The notes under the pieces were generated by a model. The model ran no database searches and was not told the origin of the DNA. It saw only the letters and a list, made by a program, of their open reading frames with translations. Shown in pieces: positions 1-6,696 of a stretch of DNA of 6,944 nucleotides; positions within the stretch are counted from its first letter, which is position 1; every line of letters starts with the position of its first letter. The stretch is taken from the NCBI GenBank assembly GCA_025655635.1, contig JAHXIM010000267.1, positions 1 to 6,944 of the forward strand. The letters run 5' to 3'. Made by a program: the position numbers and the translations under genes. This stretch comes from a gamma proteobacterium symbiont of Lucinoma myriamae. GTDB lineage: Bacteria > Pseudomonadota > Gammaproteobacteria > GRL18.

Positions 1-120
1 TTATTGTAACATTTCTGGTCTTTATGGTCACTCAAAAACAGGGATAAATCCTTATATTTCAAATAGATAATATATTTTTCAGGGCTGACTACTTACAAGA
101 AGCACAAATGTAAAGTTAAG
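1..120. other. Downstream flank of the glycan operon, no gene seen
   Basis: These bases follow the stop of the last minus-strand operon gene. No open frame of convincing length is present on either strand. A minus-strand ATG at 12-10 meets a stop after two codons. A weak inverted repeat (91-97 with 109-116, one bulge) lies just after the operon, but it is AT-rich and has no T-run. I do not call it a terminator. Confidence 0.5.
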
Positions 121-1140
121 CTAATGATCACACAGGTTATCATTGCCTGTATTTGCTGGACATAGTTTTTTTAAATCACCAGAAATTATCTGATAAACGG
201 CATTTACAGAATAATGATGATTAACTACTTCTCTGGCATTTAGCCCCATAGTATTGAGTTGAGACCTGTTTTTATAGAGTTTTTTCAGTGCATCTACCCA
301 CTGTTCATCAGAATCCGCTAAATACCCTGTCATTCCATCTTCTATGATCTCCGCATTAACCCCAGAATTACTTGAGATAACAGGCAAGCCAGCAGTCATA
401 TATTGTAAGACTTTTAACCCACATTTACCTCTGCTCCAAGGTGTATCAGGCATAGGGGCTAAACCCACATGGGATGATGCCAGTTCATATGCTTCAATAT
501 TGCTTGACCAAGGTAACGATATGATCTCAAATTTATTACTCGTTGCTTTAAAGTCGGCAATAATTTTTAGTCGTAGATTAGGTATTTTTTCACTAGCTTT
601 TTCCAGTACAGGTATAATTTCTTTAATATATTTAGATGTTGATTGACTGCCAATCCAAACAAGATCAAATGTGTTTTCAGGTTTCTGAGCCTCGATAGCA
701 TATTTTTCTGGTTTGATTGAGGTGGGGACTATACTGACTTTTTTAGTAAATTTTTTAGCTTCCATAGCCAGATAGTTATTGCCTGCCCAAATATGGTCGC
801 TCATGAGCATAAACCGTTTAAAACTTGCATAGCGTGTGTGTGATGCTGAGCCATCGGGCTTTATAAAGTTTGCGTCATCAAAGTCATAAATTAGCTTATT
901 GGATACCAGCCTTAAAATTTTAAAATGGAAAAGGCTAAAATTTTTTCTAATAACAATGACAATTTCAGCTGAGTAAGCCTGTCTTAATGCCTTTATCTTA
1001 TTCAACAGGCCACCAGCAGCGCTTATATACGCCACATCCCAGCCATCTTGTGTGAATGATTTATTAAATTGTCGTGCTCGGTAACGTGTTGAAGGCTTTT
1101 CATTTCCCTTTGAAATAAAGACAATTTTTCCGGGAATCAT
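121..1140 (-). CDS. GT-B fold glycosyltransferase, GT4-like, surface glycan assembly
   Basis: This 339-residue protein is a probable cytoplasmic glycosyltransferase that transfers a sugar from a nucleotide donor to a growing LPS core or other surface glycan. The N-terminal half carries a DFDDA motif (residues 86-90), common in a subset of GT4-like enzymes. The C-terminal Rossmann half opens at WIGS (162-165). It contains the donor-site block around residues 234-268, with GKCGLKVLQYM, GLPVI and a later AEII. In this subset a Lys-rich KCGLK segment stands where classic GT4 enzymes have the first Glu of the EX7E motif. No signal peptide or membrane segment is visible. The ATG overlaps the TGA of the upstream methyltransferase gene (ATGA), and AGGA lies about 8 nt upstream, so translational coupling is likely. 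It is the last gene of the four-gene operon. The fold is confident; donor and acceptor sugars cannot be told. Confidence 0.88.
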   Translation of the reverse strand: MIPGKIVFISKGNEKPSTRYRARQFNKSFTQDGWDVAYISAAGGLLNKIKALRQAYSAEIVIVIRKNFSLFHFKILRLVSNKLIYDFDDANFIKPDGSASHTRYASFKRFMLMSDHIWAGNNYLAMEAKKFTKKVSIVPTSIKPEKYAIEAQKPENTFDLVWIGSQSTSKYIKEIIPVLEKASEKIPNLRLKIIADFKATSNKFEIISLPWSSNIEAYELASSHVGLAPMPDTPWSRGKCGLKVLQYMTAGLPVISSNSGVNAEIIEDGMTGYLADSDEQWVDALKKLYKNRSQLNTMGLNAREVVNHHYSVNAVYQIISGDLKKLCPANTGNDNLCDH

Positions 1141-2102
1141 TTAATTTTCCTATAAACTGCATAAATCTCATCTCCTCGATTAAGAAGTTTAGAGAGAAAA
1201 ACATAGGGCTTAGCTAGTAGTCGAAAGATACTTTTTTTACGTGAAGGCTTTCCTGTGTTGTTTGTTTTATAGTCATAGCTATTGAGTATGATTTTGGGAC
1301 TGCTTAGTGTATAAGAACACACTTCTTCAAATCCATGCTGCTCAGCCCTTTGGGTTAGATTTTCAGGTGAAAACAAAACTAGGTGTCTTGGGGCATCATT
1401 TGCATACCAGTTGGTAGCAAAAAAAATTCTGCCTAGTGCGTTTGTATTGGGTGTCCGTAAATGGAAAAGACCGCCGGGTTTAAGTACTTTATTAACCTCT
1501 TCAAAAAAACTATTAACATCAGGAATATGTTCAATCACATGACGTGCTGTGACCAGATCCATTTTCTGTGGTTCAAAATGTGCATCTTTAAATTCACCCT
1601 GAAATACATCCAGATTGTTCTTTTTACAGGCTTTAACAGCCACATCATTAAATTCCACTCCAAAACTTTGCCACCCTAAATTTTTCATTTTAGAAAGGTA
1701 TTTACCATTACCGCAGCCAATATCGAGAATTTTTCCGTTTTTAATAAAGCTTATGTTTAACTTGTATTTAAACAAACTAACCAAAGGTGCGAACAAGACT
1801 GATGTAAATGAAGGGTTTAGATGCTTATAGCCAAATCTTAATTTTAAAACAGCCATTTCCATATTGCTTAATTTCTTTGGTACGACTTCTTCATAAACCA
1901 TATATTGATCAGGGTAAAAAGAGGCAATCTGTTTTTCGCTGGGCATGGGGGAAATAAAAACAGCTTTGCAATGATTACAATTAAAGTAATCATATAATGT
2001 TTCTTTATTATACAAAATATCACGGGTGGTGTAAGCGTGTTGAGTTTGGCTTGAGCCACACAGAGGACATTGCTGTTCAATTTTTTGGTTTTTGTTTGTC
2101 AT
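1137..2102 (-). CDS. Class I SAM-dependent methyltransferase with N-terminal Cys4 zinc ribbon
   Basis: This 321-residue protein probably transfers a methyl group from S-adenosylmethionine, perhaps to a sugar of the glycan made by its neighbours. Residues 12-45 hold a zinc-ribbon pattern: CPLC at 12-15 and CNHC at 42-45, followed by FISPMP. The Rossmann methyltransferase core follows: motif I ILDIGCGNG (125-133), the acidic ribose-binding residue E150, the motif-IV region with HVIEHIP (188-194), and LKPGG (207-211). This matches the Methyltransf_23-like layout common in polysaccharide clusters. I chose the ATG at 2102 because GGTGA lies about 9 nt upstream and the family usually begins a few residues before the first CPxC. 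The longer frame from 2168 would overlap the preceding gene by 35 nt, has no spaced ribosome binding site, and would add 22 atypical residues. The gene lies 31 nt after the GT-C gene and overlaps the next gene by 4 nt. O-methylation of a sugar is inference. Confidence 0.85.
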   Translation of the reverse strand: MTNKNQKIEQQCPLCGSSQTQHAYTTRDILYNKETLYDYFNCNHCKAVFISPMPSEKQIASFYPDQYMVYEEVVPKKLSNMEMAVLKLRFGYKHLNPSFTSVLFAPLVSLFKYKLNISFIKNGKILDIGCGNGKYLSKMKNLGWQSFGVEFNDVAVKACKKNNLDVFQGEFKDAHFEPQKMDLVTARHVIEHIPDVNSFFEEVNKVLKPGGLFHLRTPNTNALGRIFFATNWYANDAPRHLVLFSPENLTQRAEQHGFEEVCSYTLSSPKIILNSYDYKTNNTGKPSRKKSIFRLLAKPYVFLSKLLNRGDEIYAVYRKIK

Positions 2103-2133
2103 ATAATTATTTTCACCAACTACAGGTATGCGA

Positions 2134-3648
2134 TTAATCTTTAATTTTAAAAACCAGAGCAATATCATCTCTTTTGTTTTTAAATTTTTTCAATAGTATT
2201 AAATTATTATCAAGTTCAAGTGTATTCAGCATGGTGGTATTTTTATGTTTAACCCACAATAGAAGATACGTAAAGTTGTTATCTTTAAGATATTGAATAT
2301 CGGATTGATTATAATCATTATAGAATTGTTTATTCTCAAGCTTGCAATTTTGCTTAGCATAATAAGTGAATCGCCCTTCATTACAGGCAATTTTTTCATC
2401 AGGTTTACTATTTTGAATTAACCATTCACTACTTTTCTGAATTGGAAACTTCTTCGTCCCAGTGCTGATAATACTATCGAGAAATTGAATCGCAATGAAG
2501 ATGCTCAGGGCAGCTAACCAGAGTTTATATTTCTGCTGACTTAAGTAAGACAGGAAGTAATCCAGATATTGGGAAAAGATCAGGCCGATTAATAATAATA
2601 AAAACACCGTATAGCGTGTGGAAATAAATAACCGAGATGTTATAAAAACCAGTAGTATTAATAGTGCAATGGAAGCAAAGTAGTAAATAATATTTGATTC
2701 TGGCTTCTTGTTAATCCAATGCTTATAACTACCAATAAACCATATTCCCACATAAACAAGACTAAAAATTTTCAGAAGTTTGAATATCAGCATGCTTAAT
2801 AGGCCAGAGCCAATAATTAAGTGGCTATAACCTGCAGAATAACTAAAAGGCAGGACATGCTTAACAAAATTCTCTGCGGCTAAATTAAAATTGCCAAAAA
2901 TCTCTTTTGGTGATAAATAAACAATCTGTGAGGGAAGGTTATTTAATATGAGATTTTGTAACTGGCTGGAAAGTAAAATGCTAATAATTGATAGCAGTGC
3001 AATGGAATAAAAAATAGAATTTAATGTGAGTAAGTTTTTGAACCCTTCTGTGAAAGAATTATTCTGTATAAATAAAAAATAAAATGGCGCAAAAACAGCA
3101 AATACAACGGCCTCTGTCCTAAATAATGTTGCAGTAAAAATACAAAGCTGCCACAAGAGGGCATTGGTTTTATGATGTTTTTGGTAGTACAGAATAAACT
3201 GATAGATCGCTAATAAACTAAATGCCCAGAAGCCATACTCTCGCCAGATATCCCCCTTGTAATCATTTAAGGTAACAAAGGTTAGAATAAAAAGCATGGC
3301 CACCCATAAGCGGGCACCTTGAAATGCAATTTTTGCATAGAGTTTTACAAATGTAACACTAATGATGGTTTCAAGCACTATAGTGAGCAGGTATGCAGAG
3401 TTCTCAAGACTAAAGCCGGTGAGCTTATGAGTGATCGCAATAACTATAGAATAAAAAGGCCATGCCCAAACCTTGAACGCAGCTAGAATGCCGGCATCAA
3501 GAAATGCCTGGGCAGCATTTACATATAAAACAGCATCGCGGGAGATAATATCTCTGGAGGAAAACAACCATAAAGATATCAGAAAGCTCAAGAAAGCTGT
3601 TGTGATGTAAATATGCTTTTCAGCAGCTTCTATGATTGTTTTAAACAT
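2134..3648 (-). CDS. Polytopic membrane protein, probable GT-C (GT39/ArnT-like) glycosyltransferase
   Basis: This 504-residue inner-membrane protein has roughly ten to twelve hydrophobic segments, including about 15-31, 62-75, 85-107, 113-128, 136-155, 165-195, 212-230, 275-308, 320-337, 345-366 and 375-392. A more polar C-terminal region follows (about 400-504). After the first membrane segment comes a loop with SRDAVLYVNAAQAFL (36-50), which resembles the acidic first periplasmic loop of GT39/PMT-type enzymes that use polyprenyl-phosphate sugars. FRTE (176-179) and STRY (343-346) fit conserved loop arginines of that superfamily. Such proteins transfer a sugar from a lipid carrier on the periplasmic side. 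Only 10 nt separate it from the upstream kinase-like gene. A weak GAGA lies about 10 nt before the ATG, suggesting translation depends partly on the preceding gene. The family call rests on topology and the loop motif only; an O-antigen polymerase-like membrane protein is the main alternative. Confidence 0.7.
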   Translation of the reverse strand: MFKTIIEAAEKHIYITTAFLSFLISLWLFSSRDIISRDAVLYVNAAQAFLDAGILAAFKVWAWPFYSIVIAITHKLTGFSLENSAYLLTIVLETIISVTFVKLYAKIAFQGARLWVAMLFILTFVTLNDYKGDIWREYGFWAFSLLAIYQFILYYQKHHKTNALLWQLCIFTATLFRTEAVVFAVFAPFYFLFIQNNSFTEGFKNLLTLNSIFYSIALLSIISILLSSQLQNLILNNLPSQIVYLSPKEIFGNFNLAAENFVKHVLPFSYSAGYSHLIIGSGLLSMLIFKLLKIFSLVYVGIWFIGSYKHWINKKPESNIIYYFASIALLILLVFITSRLFISTRYTVFLLLLIGLIFSQYLDYFLSYLSQQKYKLWLAALSIFIAIQFLDSIISTGTKKFPIQKSSEWLIQNSKPDEKIACNEGRFTYYAKQNCKLENKQFYNDYNQSDIQYLKDNNFTYLLLWVKHKNTTMLNTLELDNNLILLKKFKNKRDDIALVFKIKD

Positions 3649-3658
3649 TTAAAGGTCT

Positions 3659-4315
3659 CTAACTCTGTTTCAGTTTTTGACAGGTTCGTAAAAAGTCCTG
3701 CTGAAATTTCTTATTATTAATGCCGCAGTGTGCAAGGTAATTTTTTTCAATGATGTCATTATTTTGGATGAGTTGTATATCTTCAGGTAGTCTAAAAATA
3801 TGCTTCAAATTTCTGATACGTTTAAAATAACCCAAAGAAAAATGACTAATGCTCATATCCGAAATATCTATCAAGCCAAATTGCTTTTCAGGGGTGACAA
3901 TAATATTACCAAAATGAGCGGAGCGAAAGAAAATTCCTTTGTCATGTAAATGTGCAATAAATTGACCTAACTGAGCTAAAAATTTATCTTCAACAGGCTT
4001 TGAATACAGGTATTCCCGGACAGTGATACCTTCAAGTTGCTGATAATGTACCGCTGTTCGCTTGATGCTTTTAATATTATATAAATCAATTAAGCTGATG
4101 GTGGGAATATTGAGTCGCTGTAAGTGTTTAGCATTTTTTGCAAAACGCCGTGCAGGTGAATAAATAGTCGCTTGTGAAATAAAGCGCTTAACTCGAAATA
4201 GCTTAATGATGGAATGATCAGTAAGCTCCAGTACTTTTTTTCCATACTCATCTTCGGCTAAAATAGTAGAACTTTGGCTGAGTTTATTAAATTCCTGAAG
4301 GCTAAGATTCCGCAT
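3659..4315 (-). CDS. LPS-kinase-like (WaaP/RIO fold) protein, toluene-tolerance family
   Basis: This 218-residue soluble protein has a reduced protein-kinase-like fold. Residues 35-43 (IIKLFRVKR) include a Lys that could match the ATP-binding lysine. LAQLGQFIAHLHDKGIFFRS (113-132) leads into the catalytic loop region, read as FRSAHFGNII (130-139). IDISDM (149-154) occupies the DFG position, keeping the metal-binding Asp (D150), and N137 is also kept. The canonical HRD of the catalytic loop is FRS here, so the usual catalytic Asp is absent. I recall the same FRS-x-HxGN form in Pseudomonas proteins annotated as 'toluene tolerance', so this is probably a family trait rather than decay. It heads the operon of surface-glycan genes, which suggests a role in phosphorylating or regulating LPS core sugars. 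Its true activity is not established. The ATG at 4315 has no Shine-Dalgarno, but the start of the protein fits the family pattern. Confidence 0.8.
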   Translation of the reverse strand: MRNLSLQEFNKLSQSSTILAEDEYGKKVLELTDHSIIKLFRVKRFISQATIYSPARRFAKNAKHLQRLNIPTISLIDLYNIKSIKRTAVHYQQLEGITVREYLYSKPVEDKFLAQLGQFIAHLHDKGIFFRSAHFGNIIVTPEKQFGLIDISDMSISHFSLGYFKRIRNLKHIFRLPEDIQLIQNNDIIEKNYLAHCGINNKKFQQDFLRTCQKLKQS

Positions 4316-4327
4316 TGGGTCGCTGCT

Positions 4328-4333
4328 ATTATA
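4328..4333 (-). promoter_or_regulatory. Perfect TATAAT -10 box ahead of the glycan operon
   Basis: Reading the minus strand, TATAAT lies 12 nt before the kinase-like ATG. The -35 region is poor: TTCAAC at a 16-nt spacing matches only about half of TTGACA. Transcription would begin around 4320-4322 and leave a leader of only about 5-7 nt. That fits the absence of a ribosome binding site and points to near-leaderless translation. An upstream promoter is also possible. Confidence 0.4.
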
Positions 4334-4347
4334 TACCGTCTGTATAT
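4331..4347. repeat. Inverted repeat ATATAC-N5-GTATAT over the operon promoter
   Basis: Two perfect 6-bp arms flank CGTCT. The repeat overlaps the TATAAT box and extends into the -35 spacer of the minus-strand operon promoter, the usual place for a repressor operator. AT-rich arms of this size can arise by chance in such DNA, so this is a candidate only. Confidence 0.3.
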
Positions 4348-4421
4348 CGGTTGAATATCAAAGACTAAATTATCCCATAATTGATACAAAAAAGGCTACA
4401 AAATGCTGAATTTAAATGAAA

Positions 4422-4432
4422 TATGATATGAT
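4422..4432 (+). promoter_or_regulatory. Candidate -10 region of msbA (two overlapping TATGAT)
   Basis: TATGAT occurs twice, at 4422-4427 and 4427-4432, about 31-40 nt before the msbA GTG. Each matches five of six consensus bases. No good -35 sits 16-18 nt upstream; TTGATA at 4381-4386 is a strong hexamer but too far away. The position is sensible for an msbA promoter, but the evidence is weak. Confidence 0.25.
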
Positions 4433-4462
4433 TCACCCTTTCTAAGCATAGATGAGAGCGTT

Positions 4463-6208
4463 GTGAACAGCGAAAATAAACAATCAGGCCTGCAAGTCTA
4501 TATCCGCTTATTGCAATACGTTAAGCCGCATTGGAAAATATTTGTTTTGAGTGTGTTAGGTTATCTGCTCTATTCTGGTTCACAACCCTTGCTTGCCAAT
4601 GTTATGGGGCAGTTGACCGATGCTGTTTATGTCCAGGATCCACAAGCGGTTTATCTCATTCCTCTAAGCTTACTGGGTATTTATCTGGTACGGGGCATCG
4701 GCGGCTTTATCGGGACCTATTTCTTAGCTAAAGTTTCTTTTAGTGTTGTACATACCTTGCGTACAGAAATGTTTAATAAGCTGGTGTTATTACCTAATAG
4801 CTACTATGAACAAACCAACTCCGGTAATCTGATATCAATGATCACCTTTAATGTCGCTCAGGTTACGGGAGCTGCAACTGATGCTGTAAAAGTAATTGTC
4901 AGAGAAGGTATAACCGTAATTGCTTTATTAGTCTTTCTATTCTATACAAACTGGTTGTTATCCCTGACTTTTTTGGCGATTACACCGCTCATTGCTTTTG
5001 TGGTTTCCTATGCCAGTAAACGCTTTAAAAAACTCAGCAAAAAAATACAAGTGACCATGGGCGATATTACCCATATTTCCTCAGAAGCGATTAATGGTTA
5101 TAAAGAAGTCAAAAGTTTTGGCGGGGAAAAATATGAGCAACTACGATTTTTAGCTGCCAGCAAAAAAAACTACCGTCAAAATATGAAAATGATCATGACA
5201 TCAGCGATTAATACGCCGGTATTACAAATGATTGTTGCCTCAGCCTTATCTGTTCTAGTATTTTTAGCCCTGAGTTTTCTGGGTGATATGGAACCTTCTG
5301 AATTTATTTCTTATATTGTTGCCGCCGGTCTATTGCCAAAACCCATTCGACAACTCAGTGAAGTGAATTCTACGATTCAAAAAGGCATTGCTGCAGCGGA
5401 AAGTGTGTTTATAATCCTGGATGAAAAATCAGAACAAGATCATGGCTCCTATGAAGTTGAGTCAGTGAAAGGACGACTGGAGTTTAAACACGTTCAATTC
5501 AATTATCCGCAAACTGAAAAAGTAGTTATTAGTGACTTAAACTTAACAATTGAACCAGGGCAGACCATTGCTCTGGTTGGTCGCTCGGGGAGCGGTAAAT
5601 CCACATTAGCAAGCCTGATCTCGCGTTTTTATGATGTTAAACAAGGGGAAATCTTACTTGATGGACATGCTCTTGAGCGCTACACATTAAAATCATTAAG
5701 AAAACAAATCTCACTGGTGACTCAGGATGTGACCTTGTTTAATGACACTATTGAAAAAAATATCGCCTATGGCGCATTGAGTGATCATAGCAGAGATGAA
5801 GTCATTCAGGCAGCTGAGTCAGCATATGCCATGGAATTTATCAGTGAACAAAGTAATGGCATTGATACCTTAGTCGGTGAAGATGGTGTGCTTTTGTCCG
5901 GCGGGCAAAGGCAGCGGCTGGCAATAGCACGCGCCTTATTAAAAAATACACCTATATTAATTCTGGATGAAGCCACCTCAGCACTGGATACCGAATCAGA
6001 AAGAAAAATTCAGGCGGCATTAGAAAATGTGATGGAAGGACGTACCACTCTGGTTATCGCCCACCGATTATCAACCATTGAAAATGCTGATTTGATTGTT
6101 GTAATGGATAAAGGCGCCATTATTGAAAAAGGGACTCATAACGAGTTGATAGAACAAGAGGGCTTTTATAGTCAGCTGCACCAAAAACAATTTGATGACA
6201 ATGAATAA
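4463..6208 (+). CDS. msbA: Lipid A export ATP-binding/permease MsbA
   Basis: This 581-residue half-transporter (E. coli MsbA has 582) works as a homodimer in the inner membrane, flipping lipid A-core from the cytoplasmic to the periplasmic leaflet at the cost of ATP. The N-terminal half holds six membrane segments (first about 26-47, last about 251-275). The nucleotide-binding domain contains Walker A GRSGSGKST (373-381), signature LSGGQ (478-482), Walker B ILILD (498-502) with catalytic E503, and switch H534 in IAHRLST. Segments such as SLISRFYDV and GEILLDGHALERYTLKSLR follow MsbA closely. The start is GTG at 4463 with GAGAG just upstream. An in-frame TGA at 4424-4426 limits upward extension, and Walker A falls within a few residues of the E. 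coli position. It is divergent from the glycan operon and is not followed by lpxK, unlike in E. coli. Another exporter of the same ABC-B subfamily is the only serious alternative. Confidence 0.93.
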   Translation: MNSENKQSGLQVYIRLLQYVKPHWKIFVLSVLGYLLYSGSQPLLANVMGQLTDAVYVQDPQAVYLIPLSLLGIYLVRGIGGFIGTYFLAKVSFSVVHTLRTEMFNKLVLLPNSYYEQTNSGNLISMITFNVAQVTGAATDAVKVIVREGITVIALLVFLFYTNWLLSLTFLAITPLIAFVVSYASKRFKKLSKKIQVTMGDITHISSEAINGYKEVKSFGGEKYEQLRFLAASKKNYRQNMKMIMTSAINTPVLQMIVASALSVLVFLALSFLGDMEPSEFISYIVAAGLLPKPIRQLSEVNSTIQKGIAAAESVFIILDEKSEQDHGSYEVESVKGRLEFKHVQFNYPQTEKVVISDLNLTIEPGQTIALVGRSGSGKSTLASLISRFYDVKQGEILLDGHALERYTLKSLRKQISLVTQDVTLFNDTIEKNIAYGALSDHSRDEVIQAAESAYAMEFISEQSNGIDTLVGEDGVLLSGGQRQRLAIARALLKNTPILILDEATSALDTESERKIQAALENVMEGRTTLVIAHRLSTIENADLIVVMDKGAIIEKGTHNELIEQEGFYSQLHQKQFDDNE

Positions 6209-6302
6209 CAAATATCGTAATAAGCCTACAATTTAACACAATAAAATCTGACAAATGACTCAGAAAACTACTGACAGATCAGACACTATCTTTACCGTAA
6301 AC

Positions 6303-6349
6303 TCCTTAAGCAGTTAATTAATTAACTACTGACTATAACCGTTTAAGGA
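6303..6349 (+). promoter_or_regulatory. Leader structure that can sequester the comEA ribosome binding site
   Basis: Bases 6303-6311 (TCCTTAAGC) can pair with 6341-6349 (GTTTAAGGA) over nine positions with a single G-U wobble. The 3' arm contains AAGGA (6345-6349), the comEA Shine-Dalgarno, which lies 7 nt before the ATG. The 5' arm carries CTCCTT, the same as the anti-Shine-Dalgarno of 16S rRNA. The enclosed bases include a second hairpin formed by the 6312-6327 palindrome. In an mRNA starting upstream of 6303 this fold would lower comEA translation; a transcript starting inside it would escape. Regulation is inferred from pairing alone. Confidence 0.4.
6312..6327. repeat. Perfect 16-bp palindrome AGTTAATTAATTAACT
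   Basis: The sequence equals its own reverse complement over 16 bases and lies 30 bases before comEA. It could be a dimeric-regulator operator or a hairpin nested in the comEA leader. Its A/T content and internal TTAA repeats make chance formation easier than its length suggests. Confidence 0.45.
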
Positions 6350-6356
6350 AAAAACA

Positions 6357-6626
6357 ATGAAAATAATTAAATATGGACTAAATGCATTACTACTTTCTCT
6401 AATACTGACCTTTACTTCGCCTGTTATGGCAGAAGAAGTCAATATTAATACTGCAGATGCCCAAACCATTGCCGATAGTCTTAATGGCATTGGTCTAAAA
6501 AAAGCAGAAGCCATTGTTGTCTGGCGAACTGAACATGGTAATTTTACCGATCTTGCCGGTTTGGAAAATATTAAGGGTATCGGTCAAAAGACTTTAGAAA
6601 AAAATAAAAATAATATTCAATTTTAA
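6357..6626 (+). CDS. comEA: Periplasmic ComEA-type helix-hairpin-helix DNA-binding protein
   Basis: This 89-residue protein is a small ComEA homologue of the Gram-negative type, expected to bind incoming double-stranded DNA in the periplasm during natural transformation. Residues 1-25 form a signal peptide: Lys at 2 and 5, a hydrophobic core of about 8-20, and VMA before the likely cut at A25/E26. The mature part starts with VNINTAD (28-34), the usual opening of the ComEA domain. It carries two helix-hairpin-helix turns, GIGLKKA (44-50) and GIGQKTL (74-80), around the conserved TEHGNFTDLAGLENI. The Gram-positive ComEA membrane anchor and SLBB domain are absent, as is normal for Proteobacteria. 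AAGGA lies 7 nt before the ATG. The gene is 148 bp after msbA with no clear terminator between, so it may have its own promoter. Homologues also occur in organisms not known to be competent, so a DNA-uptake role here is inferred. Confidence 0.92.
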   Translation: MKIIKYGLNALLLSLILTFTSPVMAEEVNINTADAQTIADSLNGIGLKKAEAIVVWRTEHGNFTDLAGLENIKGIGQKTLEKNKNNIQF

Positions 6627-6667
6627 CTATAAGTCGTTGATTTTAGGCACATAGTGTTCTTTTGCCA
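6627..6667 (-). pseudogene. Possible tail of a convergent host gene cut by the IS
   Basis: On the minus strand, bases just outside the presumed IS end read AKEHYVPKINDL then TAG, with the stop codon touching the comEA stop codon. The peptide looks like a natural C-terminus, and its codons are less AT-rich than the neighbours. In the same frame, a stop at 6704-6702 inside the element closes the frame after 24 codons. An open stretch this short happens often by chance. I do not recognise the gene, and the idea depends on the IS call. Confidence 0.22.
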
Positions 6668-6694
6668 GGCTCTTCTCCGCTTCGATGAGTGAAG
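6668..6694 (+). repeat. Presumed left terminal inverted repeat of the IS
   Basis: This stretch begins GGCTCTTCTCCGCTTC and ends in GTGAAG. The GGCTCTTC opening matches my recollection of ISL3-family ends. It also contains a small internal inverted repeat (CTTC 6680-6683 with GAAG 6691-6694). The inner boundary is a guess because the right-end partner is outside the window. Confidence 0.42.
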
Positions 6695-6696
6695 AA

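Noticed and set aside
91..116. Inverted repeat after the glycan operon as a rho-independent terminator
   Set aside because: The stem is short, AT-rich and bulged, and no T-run follows on the minus strand.
344..2080. Several open frames of 70-100 codons (344-646, 1461-1679 and 1615-1830 on plus; 1868-2080 on minus)
   Set aside because: They lie inside the glycosyltransferase and methyltransferase genes in other frames, have no recognisable domains and no convincing ribosome binding sites.
4531..4731. A 66-codon plus-strand frame inside msbA
   Set aside because: It is an out-of-frame shadow of the MsbA membrane domain.
6326..6514. A 62-codon minus-strand frame opposite comEA
   Set aside because: It is the reverse complement of a well-supported secreted protein gene and has no independent support.
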